From assembly GCA_045809745.1 (NCBI GenBank), contig JBJMXE010000101.1:1-21937 (forward strand): a stretch of 21,937 nucleotides of DNA. The letters are read 5' to 3'. Every line of letters begins with the position of its first letter. Within the stretch, counting starts at the first letter, position 1. This DNA comes from DATFCK01 sp045809745. Its GTDB lineage: Bacteria; Verrucomicrobiota; Verrucomicrobiia; Chthoniobacterales; UBA10450. Below, in pieces: positions 8,001 to 15,500 of the stretch. Below the pieces are notes generated by a model, which saw only the letters and a program-made list of their open reading frames with translations, did not search any database and had not been told where the DNA came from. The position numbers and the translations under genes were made by a program.

Positions 8001-9060
8001 CGAATTCCCGAAACGAAGGCTTACTGGACAAGTCGGCTCGCAACACAAGTGTGTTAACGAAAAATCCGATCAGATTTTCCAGCTCCACCCGTTGTCGATT
8101 GGCAATAGGGGTTCCGATAACGATGTTGTCCTGATCGGTGAGCCGGGAGAGCAAAACTTGAAATCCGGCCAACAGAGTCATAAAGGGAGTCGCGCTTTCG
8201 CGATGACCGAACTCGGCTAACTGCACCGCTGCGGCCGTTGGCAAACGAAAACAAAACTTTGCACCGCAATAGCTCTGAATTGCGGGACGAGAACGATCGG
8301 TTGGAAGCTCCACGGTTGGCGCTCCCGTCAATTTGGCTCTCCAGTAAGTAACCTGACGGTCGAGTTCCTCGCCTTGCAGCCACTGCCGCTGCCACAATGC
8401 GTAATCCGCGTATTGGATCGGAAGCGCCGGCAACGTTGCGGCCGAGCGGGAACGAAAAGCCCTATAGCACTCGCTCAGTTCATGGAATAGCCGCCCCTGC
8501 GACCACCCGTCTGAGGCGATGTGATGGGTGAGAAGAACAAGAATATGTTCCTCGGCGCTGGTCCGAACCAACGCAGCTCGCAAGAACAGATCGCGGCCGA
8601 AATCGAATGGGCGACGAACAAACCCAGCCAAGGTCGCTTCGGCTTCAACTTCTCGAACTGCAGCCGGCCGCGTGGATAAATCGCGAAACTCAAGTGTGAA
8701 CGGCTTGGCCGGCGCGATTTGCTGTTCTGGTGTGCCATTCACCAGCACGAAGCAGGTTCGCAGGACCTCGTGTCGCTGAACGATGGTGCCTAACGCGTGC
8801 TGCAATGCGTCTGCATCCAACGCGCCTTGCAGTCGAACCCCGTGGCTGTCGTTGTAAGTGAAGGTGTCGGGTTCAAGCTCGTTCAAAAACCAAAGCCGCT
8901 GCTGGCCAAACGATAGCGGCAGATGCGCGTCACTTGTCCGGCGCGGGATGGTGATCGGCGCATCGCCAGTAGTTCGATCTCGCATCTGCCGCGCCAGGAG
9001 AGCCCTTTTTGCGGGAGATAAGGCGGCAAGACGCTTGCTCAGTGAATTCAGTTCCGGCAT
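5062..9060 (-). CDS. Nonribosomal peptide synthetase, C-A-T-TE, paralogue of the left one
   Basis: Complete single-module synthetase of 1332 residues, start ATG at 9058-9060. It opens with a short helical N-terminus (LSKRLAALSPAKRALLARQ) typical of modules that accept an upstream carrier. The C domain (about residues 45-470) has SFGQQRLWFLNEL and an intact HHIASDGWS, consistent with an LCL-type condensation domain. The A domain (about 480-990) has YTSGSTGVPKG, LYGPTETT and AGKVNR. My motif-based reading of the specificity code is D-I-L-Q-L-G-L-V-W-K, one conservative change from the remembered glycine code DILQLGLIWK. The T domain has FFALGGHSLMA. The terminal thioesterase has nucleophile elbow GYCQCG (catalytic Cys codon 5557-5559, extra Cys 5551-5553), Asp in IIDCSA and His in CRHSDML. 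The architecture matches the left synthetase domain for domain, suggesting duplication. Because it starts with C, it needs a donor, possibly the A-T protein at 11127-13085. Confidence 0.96.
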   Translation of the reverse strand: MPELNSLSKRLAALSPAKRALLARQMRDRTTGDAPITIPRRTSDAHLPLSFGQQRLWFLNELEPDTFTYNDSHGVRLQGALDADALQHALGTIVQRHEVLRTCFVLVNGTPEQQIAPAKPFTLEFRDLSTRPAAVREVEAEATLAGFVRRPFDFGRDLFLRAALVRTSAEEHILVLLTHHIASDGWSQGRLFHELSECYRAFRSRSAATLPALPIQYADYALWQRQWLQGEELDRQVTYWRAKLTGAPTVELPTDRSRPAIQSYCGAKFCFRLPTAAAVQLAEFGHRESATPFMTLLAGFQVLLSRLTDQDNIVIGTPIANRQRVELENLIGFFVNTLVLRADLSSKPSFREFVRQVKSTALDAYSHQDVPFDKLVEELNPERDLSRHPLFQVMFVLQNTPSKPLRLEGLTASSFPVSTNSTPLDLELHLSPEGESYTGTFTYNTDLFDPETIEQFARHYQTLLQSLVVDPGRNVFEVPLLTAGEREQLVFEWNNTAVDYPAGACLHHLVEDQAEKTPDAIAVTFGADSLTHRQLNARANQLANRLHGLGLQRETPVAICLDRSLDMLVALLAVLKAGGTYVPIDPNFPPARVQLILGDCHAALLLAHERLRDVCADFEGKVVCLDGIDWKDDSDAFEVEVSPQDAAYIIYTSGSTGVPKGVVVEHRSVVNFLRSMRMSPGIRDEDVLVAVTSISFDISVLELFLPLTVGARVVIAPDASRGDPVQLAKLLTECKATILQATPATWSLLAQNDWKMTSLKALVGGERLPHELAHRILERCGELWNLYGPTETTVWSLITPVGPEQEAIIIGKPIANEQAYLVDRTGELVPVGVPGELLIGGAGLARGYLNRTELTAERFTRNPFAPGSGTRVYRTGDVCRYRRDGNLQFIGRRDQQLKVRGFRVEPCEIEAAMLKHSGIDRCVVVDWPDGSGDKRLVAYFTVTAGATEPNATLLRTSLKETLPEYMVPASFVRLDALPVSTAGKVNRKALPAPLDPGRIPTDQQAMPRNTIERQLAEIWQDLLQSRGVGRSDDFFALGGHSLMAVRLITEINKTFGTELPLVTVFRTPTIEGMASAVQTSDHLKLKSPGLIVPKTFATNRKIFWAPSIGVLERFVECHNLARLLKGRYDFIGFDPAPEFAEITDLARHCVTLIRTEQPEGPYEIAGYCQCGHVAYEIAAILQDEGEEVDLLAIIDCSARGMSPNFRQRLYRVRDGLRGNPTVVMRRVRNAVRRNGKHVQPGSDNMKPFLAHGDALARYKARKFKGRLSLFRSEESAAGLRHSPKLGWDALARIVDVHPVPCRHSDMLSDPAAAQLIAEALNRHCQGATTSGR

Positions 9061-9078
9061 CAGTGTTGACGGTCGAGT

Positions 9079-9246
9079 TCAAACGGCGGAATCGCCGCCG
9101 AAGAAGCGCTCTGGGTTGATCTGCTCAAGCGGTGGGACACGCCTGAAATCGTCCCGCAACTGGCGGAAATTGTCGAGCCTTCCCGACGGGAAAGGAGGTG
9201 CTTTCGCTTCGCCTTTGACTGATATAGGGATAATGAATCGCATCAT
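9079..9246 (-). CDS. Small 55-residue ORF upstream of the NRPS, function unknown
   Basis: Minus-strand ORF starting ATG-ATG at 9241-9246 and stopping at 9079-9081, 18 bases before the NRPS start. The peptide begins MMRFIIPISVKGEAKAPPFP and ends INPERFFGGDSAV. It is rich in Arg, Pro and Phe, with no membrane segment, no Cys and no recognised domain. It is not MbtH-like (no conserved Trp or NxEEQ pattern). Codon choice is unremarkable, and no clear Shine-Dalgarno precedes it. It could be the first gene of the NRPS transcript, a leader peptide, or chance. Position and spacing make it worth listing. Confidence 0.42.
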   Translation of the reverse strand: MMRFIIPISVKGEAKAPPFPSGRLDNFRQLRDDFRRVPPLEQINPERFFGGDSAV

Positions 9247-9275
9247 TCGTCCGAGTCCCTGAAAGGGAAAGCCGC

Positions 9276-10025
9276 ATGGCGAAATACCGTGCAGTCCTGT
9301 TCGACCTGTTCGGGACCATTGCCCTCATAGATCCGGAGAAGCTGCCATTATTTGAATGGGCGGGCACCACTACGCGCTCCACCACTGCAGCCCTGAAGCG
9401 ACTCTATGAAGATGCAAACACCGGCATTCCGTTTGCCGAATTTGTGAACGCGCTGGATACGGTTTTGCGGGAGCAGTGGCAAAGACGCGAGCATCACCTG
9501 CGGGAGGTCGCGTGTGTCACCCGGTTCACCAGGACGCTGGTGCGAGCGGGCCTAACCGACTCGCTTTCAGCTTCTACTCTGGCGGAAAAATTGTCGCGTG
9601 AGCACAATGCCGCCTTGATTCGAGCCACTGAGATTTCGAGGGAACATGCAAACTTTATAGAACGAGCCGCCCGCAAGTATCAGCTGGGGTTGGTCTCAAA
9701 TTTCGACGACGCGAGCACTGCGTACGCGCTTCTCCGGGCAGCCGGAATCGAACGCCACTTTCAATGTGTAACCATATCCGTCGAGCAGGGATGGCGAAAA
9801 CCCGATGTTCGCATTTTCAGGGACACACTGGCCGGGCTCGGGGTTGAAGCTTCTGAGGCATTGTTTGTAGGTGATGCGGCAGTGGAGGACGTTGCCGGAG
9901 CAAAACGCGCGGGAATGGACGTGGCCTGGATTAATCCGTCGGGCCTGGCTGTGCCACCGGCCATACCGCGTCCGGATTTTAATATGCCATCCCTTCTGGC
10001 GCTCGAGCGCGTGCTGCTCGAGTAA
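9276..10025 (+). CDS. HAD-superfamily hydrolase
   Basis: 249-residue haloacid-dehalogenase-fold protein. Motif I is FDLFGT near the N-terminus, motif II is the Ser of LVSNFD, motif III is the Lys of GWRKPDV and motif IV is FVGDAAVEDVAGAKRAGM. A helical cap of about 100 residues lies between motifs I and II, as in subclass IA. The second Asp of the usual phosphatase DxD is Phe here (DLF). Lineages with this FDLFGT form are common, but their substrates are mostly unknown. A plausible ribosome site AAAGGG (about 9266-9271) precedes the ATG. It is divergent from the small ORF/NRPS unit and convergent with the glycosyltransferase, 13 bases from its stop. Whether it serves the peptide pathway, for example on a phosphorylated intermediate, is unclear. 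Confidence 0.88.
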   Translation: MAKYRAVLFDLFGTIALIDPEKLPLFEWAGTTTRSTTAALKRLYEDANTGIPFAEFVNALDTVLREQWQRREHHLREVACVTRFTRTLVRAGLTDSLSASTLAEKLSREHNAALIRATEISREHANFIERAARKYQLGLVSNFDDASTAYALLRAAGIERHFQCVTISVEQGWRKPDVRIFRDTLAGLGVEASEALFVGDAAVEDVAGAKRAGMDVAWINPSGLAVPPAIPRPDFNMPSLLALERVLLE

Positions 10026-10038
10026 CAATGCGCCACGC

Positions 10039-11130
10039 CTAACCGATCGCGTGGCTGACCACGGCTGTTTCCATGTGCACGCTGGCGTGGTACGAGCGAC
10101 GCATCATCGCAGCAATCCGGTCACAAAGTGCGGTAGTGGCAGGATTCAATTCGATAATCCGGATCATTTTTTCGAACTGACCGGTGAACAACCACTCCTT
10201 GCTGTCGCTAAATTGTCGACGAGCGGCGGCCAGGGCCTCCGATACATCGACCTTCAGATGGCTAAAGACGAGCTCCACCATTTCCGGCTTGTGATGAAAA
10301 ATCAGGAATGGAAACAGATGCCGCGAAACCAGTTTCAGCGAGCGTCGTTGAAAAAACAGATCAACCAGAGACGAATCGAGATCCATGATTCCGTTGGAGC
10401 TGTTCAGGTCGAGTTTGTCCGATGAGTTGATGTCTTTATGCGAATAAAATTTCCGGTTGTAGAAGCACCAGGCATTGAATTGCTGCGCGTTAACGAGCAT
10501 TCGTCGCGGAGAGGTTTCCATGTGGCATGAATTGAGAAACCCCTCGCGACCGACCGACAAGGCGCGCAGAGAGCAGCGCAGATCAAATTCTGTAGTGACG
10601 TCGGCGTCATTAAAATACTCAGTCAAAATGTCCAGTGAACATAAAAAGGCCTGGCCGTTTGCAAGCCAGCCAATATTCGATGCCAGGAACGTGGTGATGG
10701 ATTCATAAGCACCGTAGGCCACTCGAAAATTGGGAAGATGATCCAGCCCATAATAGCTAATCCACGAATAGCTATAGCCGCAGCGCGCGCCGGCGCGGGC
10801 GAGAATCTCCTGAGAATTGCTGACCCAGGCGTCGTTCGCAAAATTCGAATCAGCATCAACAAATCCAACGTGACTCACACCCAGACGGCCTTGGGCGAAC
10901 GAAGCGGCGGTGCGAATCGCATGCCGTTTGCCGATTCGATTTTCTTCCAGCAAGATCCAACTCCCGCGCTGCACTTCATCGCAGTTTCTGACAATAAGTG
11001 CAGAGCCATCGGTTGAGGCGTTGTCTACAAAAATAACCGGAACCTGAGTTCGTTGATCCCGGATGGAATCGATCAGGCGCGGCAGTCCACTTGTCTCATT
11101 GTGAAAAGGAATGACCAGCGCGAACGTCAT
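10039..11130 (-). CDS. Glycosyltransferase family 2
   Basis: 363-residue GT-A fold transferase that would move a sugar from a nucleotide-sugar donor. The N-terminus is typical of family 2: FALVIPFHNE, then VIFVDNASTDGS, then GFVDADS, the DxD metal/nucleotide site. The C-terminal third has no membrane helix and is not recognised. An earlier in-frame start at 11271 exists, but the ATG at 11128-11130 is preferred. It overlaps the stop of the A-T protein gene as ATGA, is preceded by GAGGAG about 5 bases upstream, and begins exactly at the family's first beta strand. The coupling suggests it works with the A-T protein, on either the carrier-bound unit or the finished peptide. The acceptor is unknown. 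Confidence 0.88.
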   Translation of the reverse strand: MTFALVIPFHNETSGLPRLIDSIRDQRTQVPVIFVDNASTDGSALIVRNCDEVQRGSWILLEENRIGKRHAIRTAASFAQGRLGVSHVGFVDADSNFANDAWVSNSQEILARAGARCGYSYSWISYYGLDHLPNFRVAYGAYESITTFLASNIGWLANGQAFLCSLDILTEYFNDADVTTEFDLRCSLRALSVGREGFLNSCHMETSPRRMLVNAQQFNAWCFYNRKFYSHKDINSSDKLDLNSSNGIMDLDSSLVDLFFQRRSLKLVSRHLFPFLIFHHKPEMVELVFSHLKVDVSEALAAARRQFSDSKEWLFTGQFEKMIRIIELNPATTALCDRIAAMMRRSYHASVHMETAVVSHAIG

Positions 11131-13085
11131 CGGGTCTCCTCGCATGTCAGTTGTTCGGATTGACCTAACAGCGCCCTCGCTTCTTCTTCGGAGAGCTGAT
11201 CGATCTGATCCAGCAGAGTCTCCACGTCCTCTGCGTCCATATTCCCAGTATTGGTGTTCTCGATAACGCACGCCATTTCCGTGATGGTGGAGGCATCGAG
11301 CAAGGCCCGGATCTGCGGCCGGATCTGAAAGCGCTCCACCACCCGGGCAATGACTTGCGTGGCGCGTAGAGAGTCGCCGCCGAGCTCCAGGAACTTATCC
11401 GACACCCCTACCTCAGTTAGTCCCAGAACTTCCGACCAGATCGACGCTAGCTTTACCTCGGTTTCTGTCCGCGGTTGGACAAATGAACTCGCCAGCTGAA
11501 GCTGGGCGCGATCCGGCGCGGGTAAGCGGCGTCGGTCGATTTTTCCGGTCGCGGTCATCGGAATGGCCTCGACCACCACGAACATGGAAGGCAGCGCGTA
11601 AGCCGGCAGGTCCTGGCCTAACGCGTCCCGGACACCCGCAACATCGACCGGGTGACCGGGCTTCCCGACAATGTACGCGACCAATCGATTGTTACCCTCT
11701 GATTCCCTGGTGTCGGCGACGACGGCTTGTTTCACGCCGTCAATCGCCAATAACGCTGCTTCCACGGAGCCGACGTCGACGCGGAAACCGCGAATTTTGA
11801 TCTGAGAATCCTGCCGGCCGAGGTGAAAAAGGCAGCCATTAATCCGGCGACCCAGATCTCCGGTGCGATAGACAATAGTGGGAACTCCTTCTAGATGAGT
11901 GAACGCTGCGGCAGTCGCGTCGTCATTACGCCAATAACATCCGGGAATGTAGTTGGCGCCGATGCAAATTTCGCCGCTTTCGCCGTCGGAAACCGGCCGA
12001 CCCGCTTCGTTAATCAGAACGACATCAACATCATCGCTGGGGTATCCCCCGGGCACCACGTCTGAGCCGATCGGGCTGTTGTGCTCTACGAAGAAGTAGG
12101 AGTAGTCATCCATCTCATTGCAGCCGAGCGAGCTGCCTAACAAGCAGCTGGTTCCGAAATGCCGCCGATACCCTTCGATGTCGTTGCGGTAGACAGGCTC
12201 GCCGAAAAGCAGGATCAATCGGAGACTGGCGAACCGCTCATGTTCGTCCAACACATTTATCAAAGTTCGAAACGTGGAAACGGCAGCGCGGTAAATTGTG
12301 ATTCCGGCGGTCTCGAGGAACCGCGCAACTTCTCCCGGATTTTCCTGCGCCAGGTCTAACGGACAGAATGTTCCGCCATTGAGAAGAACTGATAGATAAG
12401 CGCGCACGCTGGCTCGGAACATGACCAGCCGATCGTGGCGGCAGATGTGTGATGTATTGGTGTGGCGGGCGGTGACATGCAGAAGTCCGGCATGGCTCCA
12501 GACGATGCCTTTCGGCTGCCCGGTCGAGCCGGACGTGTAATCGATGACGACTGGATCGGCGGATTTCGCCGGGATGTTGAGAGGCGCCGCCGAATCAGCG
12601 CTACCCGGTTCGTCGATGTTAACGATCGGGTATGCGCCAAGCGATCGGGCCAAAGCCAGGTTCGAGGTGTTCGCGACAAGAAGATCGGCTCCGGACTGTT
12701 TCAGTACGTACTGCAACCGCGACATGGGAAAGCTGCTCTCCAAAGACAGCTGGATCCGGCCCGCTTTGAGGACTCCGAGCGATGCCACGACAAAGGCAGC
12801 GCCGTTAGGAAAGATTAGCGCCACAGGTGCCGCCATATCCGATGAGCGCGCTGAGATGGCGCGGGCCACGCGATCAGAGGCTTCGTCCAGTTGCTGATAA
12901 GTCAGCTCACTGGTCGGAGTCTTAACTGCGATGTGGTTTGGGAACTCGCGGAGGATCTCGCTGAAGCGCTCCAGCACGGTTCCTTTGATAGCGTCGGGAG
13001 GGAATTCGGAGAAATCCCCGGCTGGGTGAAAGCACCTGTGTCGGATGTCCTGCTGGTGGGCAGGAAGCACAAGGCCAATGTTCAT
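11127..13085 (-). CDS. Stand-alone adenylation-carrier (A-T) protein with atypical A domain
   Basis: 652-residue A-T protein that activates an acid as its adenylate and loads it on its own carrier. A-domain motifs: LTYQQLDEAS, YTSGSTGQPKG, YRTGDLGRR, IKIRGFRVD and ATGKIDR (A10 Lys). The carrier has FLELGGDSLRATQ, followed by an acidic tail (LLDQIDQLSEEEAR). The substrate-pocket region is unusual. The FDxS motif is FRASVRAY, giving Arg where the alpha-amino-binding Asp235 of GrsA sits, and the YGPTE motif is LGCNEM. My read-out of the code is R-A-R-R-L-F-S-D-Y-K, which matches no code I know. It may therefore load something other than an ordinary alpha-amino acid. ATG at 13083-13085 is preferred over the adjacent TTG at 13088; no clear Shine-Dalgarno. 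The 141-base gap upstream probably holds the promoter, but I see no convincing -35/-10 pair. The stop overlaps the glycosyltransferase start. Confidence 0.9.
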   Translation of the reverse strand: MNIGLVLPAHQQDIRHRCFHPAGDFSEFPPDAIKGTVLERFSEILREFPNHIAVKTPTSELTYQQLDEASDRVARAISARSSDMAAPVALIFPNGAAFVVASLGVLKAGRIQLSLESSFPMSRLQYVLKQSGADLLVANTSNLALARSLGAYPIVNIDEPGSADSAAPLNIPAKSADPVVIDYTSGSTGQPKGIVWSHAGLLHVTARHTNTSHICRHDRLVMFRASVRAYLSVLLNGGTFCPLDLAQENPGEVARFLETAGITIYRAAVSTFRTLINVLDEHERFASLRLILLFGEPVYRNDIEGYRRHFGTSCLLGSSLGCNEMDDYSYFFVEHNSPIGSDVVPGGYPSDDVDVVLINEAGRPVSDGESGEICIGANYIPGCYWRNDDATAAAFTHLEGVPTIVYRTGDLGRRINGCLFHLGRQDSQIKIRGFRVDVGSVEAALLAIDGVKQAVVADTRESEGNNRLVAYIVGKPGHPVDVAGVRDALGQDLPAYALPSMFVVVEAIPMTATGKIDRRRLPAPDRAQLQLASSFVQPRTETEVKLASIWSEVLGLTEVGVSDKFLELGGDSLRATQVIARVVERFQIRPQIRALLDASTITEMACVIENTNTGNMDAEDVETLLDQIDQLSEEEARALLGQSEQLTCEETR

Positions 13086-13226
13086 CAAAATCTGAGCGCC
13101 GGACGCCCGACGGTCAGTTTTGTGATTCTACGTGGATTCTATGGCTTTTAGGAAGCCCAAAATGCCCAGTTTTTACCGCGTTTCAGGCCGTTTAAAGGCA
13201 GTTCCGGGGACAGGCATTGTGGCGGC

Positions 13227-14408
13227 TTAGCCTAACGCCCCAAACGCCAGGCCTAACCCGTAGGTCACCGCTGCTTCGATCACACCAACAACTGTCATCT
13301 CCATTCCTGACGCCCACCACGAGCGGAGCGTGATCAGAGATTTGACCGCGCCGACAATAAAATGGGCGACGATGCTGATCACGAATGCGGCGACCACCGC
13401 TGGGATGCCGGTCATAAAAAAGAAAGGGATGATCGGAACAAACGCGCCGATGGCGGTTGAGATTGCGGCCGAAGCCGATGATTTCCACGGATTCGGGAAC
13501 CGGTGCTCAGACAAGCCCAGCTCGCTTTGCGCCATTGCTTGAACCAGTTGATCCGGGGATTCCGCCAGGCGTTCGGCCATCTTCTGCGATTCTTCGGGAC
13601 TGAATCCCTGCAGTTGATAGAAGAGCGACATTTCTTCGATCTCTTCCTCCGGATTTTCTTCGACCTCCGCTTTCTCCCGGGCGATCTCCGCTTCGTAAAC
13701 TTCAGCCTCACTTTTCACGGCCAGGTAGGCGCCCGCGCCCATCGATAGCGAAGACGCAATCATTCCGGCGAGGCCGGAAATCAGAATAATGTGCTGCTGG
13801 TTGTTCGTTGCCCCCGCGACACCGGAAACAATCCCGAAAACTGCGCCGAGCCCATCGTTGACGCCATAAATCGCATCCGCTACCCAGCTTCCGCCGCGGC
13901 CATGCCACCGTTCCCGTTTCAGGATTGTATCCAGCACCGATTGCGGGCTTGGCGGCCCCGACATGATATTGAGCGCCCGCGCGTGGGCTTTTTCTTCCAA
14001 CGCGGTCGTACGCAAGAACTCCTGAACGTCCGTTTCCCCGGCAAAAGCCCGGTCTCGTTGTGCGCTAAATTCCTTTTCGTGTTTTTCTTCCGCCGCTTCC
14101 ATTCGGCGGATGGCGACATCGGTGCCTAACGACCTGGTAAATTTTCGCTTGAAACGGTCCCACGCGCTTTCGTCAATCTCGGGAACAGCTTCACCCATAT
14201 CCCGAAGCTTCTGTTCCCACCTTTGGGCATGGCGTTCCTCCGCTTCAGCCATGCGTTGCAGGATACCCCGCCGCTTCTCATCTTTTTCCCCCTCCGCCAG
14301 GTCTCGATATACGCGCGCGCTATCCACCTCCGCGCGCCAGTTCCTCTTGATGACCTCGAGCGTCTCGGATCTATCTTTTGGTGCTTCGTTAGGCCCGACC
14401 GTGCTCAT
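13227..14408 (-). CDS. mbfA: Ferritin-like/VIT1 fusion membrane protein (MbfA-like)
   Basis: 393 residues. The N-terminal ferritin-like (erythrin/rubrerythrin) domain, about residues 10-150, carries repeated ExxH metal-ligand motifs: AEERHAQRW, AEEKHEKEF and LEEKAHARAL. The C-terminal VIT1/CCC1 domain, about 170-393, begins ADAIYGVNDGLGAVFG and has five predicted membrane segments, with an acidic cytoplasmic loop (EEEIEEMS) between the second and third. Members of this architecture export iron or manganese from the cytoplasm and protect against oxidative stress. ATG 14406-14408 was chosen because it overlaps the EamA gene stop as ATGA; a TTG at 14417 also opens the frame. All three TTA codons I found in this gene lie in the GTTAGGC word. 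The gene symbol is by family resemblance. Confidence 0.9.
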   Translation of the reverse strand: MSTVGPNEAPKDRSETLEVIKRNWRAEVDSARVYRDLAEGEKDEKRRGILQRMAEAEERHAQRWEQKLRDMGEAVPEIDESAWDRFKRKFTRSLGTDVAIRRMEAAEEKHEKEFSAQRDRAFAGETDVQEFLRTTALEEKAHARALNIMSGPPSPQSVLDTILKRERWHGRGGSWVADAIYGVNDGLGAVFGIVSGVAGATNNQQHIILISGLAGMIASSLSMGAGAYLAVKSEAEVYEAEIAREKAEVEENPEEEIEEMSLFYQLQGFSPEESQKMAERLAESPDQLVQAMAQSELGLSEHRFPNPWKSSASAAISTAIGAFVPIIPFFFMTGIPAVVAAFVISIVAHFIVGAVKSLITLRSWWASGMEMTVVGVIEAAVTYGLGLAFGALG

Positions 14409-15367
14409 GTCGCGCAATCTACCGGTTCAGCCCGCGTTATGAGGCTGCCTCCGCTGCGGGCTTTCAGTTGCTGGGCGGTGATAACGAGCGCGACTGAGCC
14501 TACAATCAAGGCCGCTCCAATGATTGTGCGCAGCGAAAGTTTCTCGTGGGCAAACATCGTTCCGAGAAAAACCGCGACCACCGGGTTGATATAGGCATAG
14601 GTGGCCACTTTGGCGGCATCGCAGTGGCGCAGCAGCCAAAAGTAGGCGGTATATCCAATGATCGCGCCGATCAGCACAAGATACAGAAAGGCCCACCACG
14701 ATAGGCTTGAAACTCTGGTGATATCGAACCGGTGCGTCTCTCCGACCGCCAGTCCAATCAGAAACAGCAAACCGCCCCCGCAAATCATCTGTTGCCCGGC
14801 GGCGAGAATAAGGGACGGCGAACTGACGGCGCTGCGCGAGTAGAGGGAGCCGATCGACCAGATCAAAGACCCAACGAGAAGAATGCCCATCCCAAGCGCG
14901 AGATGGTTCGCGTTGCCGGTCCCGGATGTGGTGAGGGCCGGCCCGACTAGAACACCGACGCCAATGAATCCGCCAATCAGTCCTGCACAGATGATGGGGC
15001 TCGGGCGCGGAGCAGTTCCGAGCACCCAGCCCAGCAGTGCAATATATATTGGTACGGTCGCCACCAACAACGAAGCCAGACTGCTTGGTACCCATTGTTC
15101 GGAGATGGTGACGCTACCGTTTCCGCAAAGCAGGAGGCAACCACCCACGATGAATGCGCTCTTCCAGGTGATCGCGGTTGGCGCAGGCGCGCCGGTGGCA
15201 CGCGCAATGACATACATGATCAGGCCGGAGATTATAAACCGCGAACCGGCCATCAGAAACGGCGGAATCGACTCAATCGCGAACAGGATTCCGAGATAGG
15301 TGGAACCCCAGATTATATAAATCGCGGCAAAGGCGACGATGATCCAAATCCGTTTCGGCGGTGCCAT
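14405..15367 (-). CDS. EamA/DMT-superfamily transporter (YedA-like)
   Basis: 320-residue integral membrane protein with ten predicted helices arranged as two EamA repeats. Recognisable motifs are IYIIWGSTYLGI at the N-terminus, the PIYIALLGW region in the first repeat, and a second repeat with YTAYFWLLR and ATYAYINPVVAVFLG, which is strongly typical of YedA-type drug/metabolite exporters. The substrate is unknown; relatives export amino acids or small metabolites. ATG at 15365-15367; GGAG lies directly against the start and AAGGTG about 10 bases upstream. Its stop overlaps the ferritin/VIT1 start by ATGA, making a two-gene unit of exporter plus metal exporter. Confidence 0.92.
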   Translation of the reverse strand: MAPPKRIWIIVAFAAIYIIWGSTYLGILFAIESIPPFLMAGSRFIISGLIMYVIARATGAPAPTAITWKSAFIVGGCLLLCGNGSVTISEQWVPSSLASLLVATVPIYIALLGWVLGTAPRPSPIICAGLIGGFIGVGVLVGPALTTSGTGNANHLALGMGILLVGSLIWSIGSLYSRSAVSSPSLILAAGQQMICGGGLLFLIGLAVGETHRFDITRVSSLSWWAFLYLVLIGAIIGYTAYFWLLRHCDAAKVATYAYINPVVAVFLGTMFAHEKLSLRTIIGAALIVGSVALVITAQQLKARSGGSLITRAEPVDCAT

Positions 15368-15436
15368 CTCCGCACACCTTCACCGCGAAAACAGACGAAA
15401 CAAGCGACAGGATCACCGGCTGCGGAGAGCGGAACA

Positions 15437-15449
15437 ACGACTGGGTCGT
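15437..15449 (-). terminator. Weak hairpin downstream of the GlsB-family gene
   Basis: On the minus strand ACGAC-CCA-GTCGT forms a 5-bp stem with a 3-base loop, followed by TGTTCC, in the 133-base gap between the GlsB-family stop and the EamA start. The T-run is poor and the stem short, so this is only a possible terminator. Nothing else recognisable is in the gap. Confidence 0.22.
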
Positions 15450-15500
15450 CTCTTTGGTTTCGCGGTTCGGCTTGGTGGACGAGACAAGCTCGCCGCTCGA

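Noticed and set aside
9191..9200. AAAGGAGGTG, a perfect plus-strand Shine-Dalgarno match
   Set aside because: No start codon lies at a usable distance. On the other strand it encodes Ala-Pro-Pro-Phe codons of the small ORF. The HAD gene has its own nearer site.
9079..9246. Small ORF as a RiPP precursor with a GG leader site
   Set aside because: Only four residues follow the GG, there is no core-like segment, and no RiPP maturase, peptidase or ABC transporter is nearby.
14405..14417. TTG start at 14417 for the ferritin/VIT1 gene
   Set aside because: The ATG at 14406-14408 overlaps the upstream stop as ATGA, the typical coupled arrangement, so the TTG is unnecessary.
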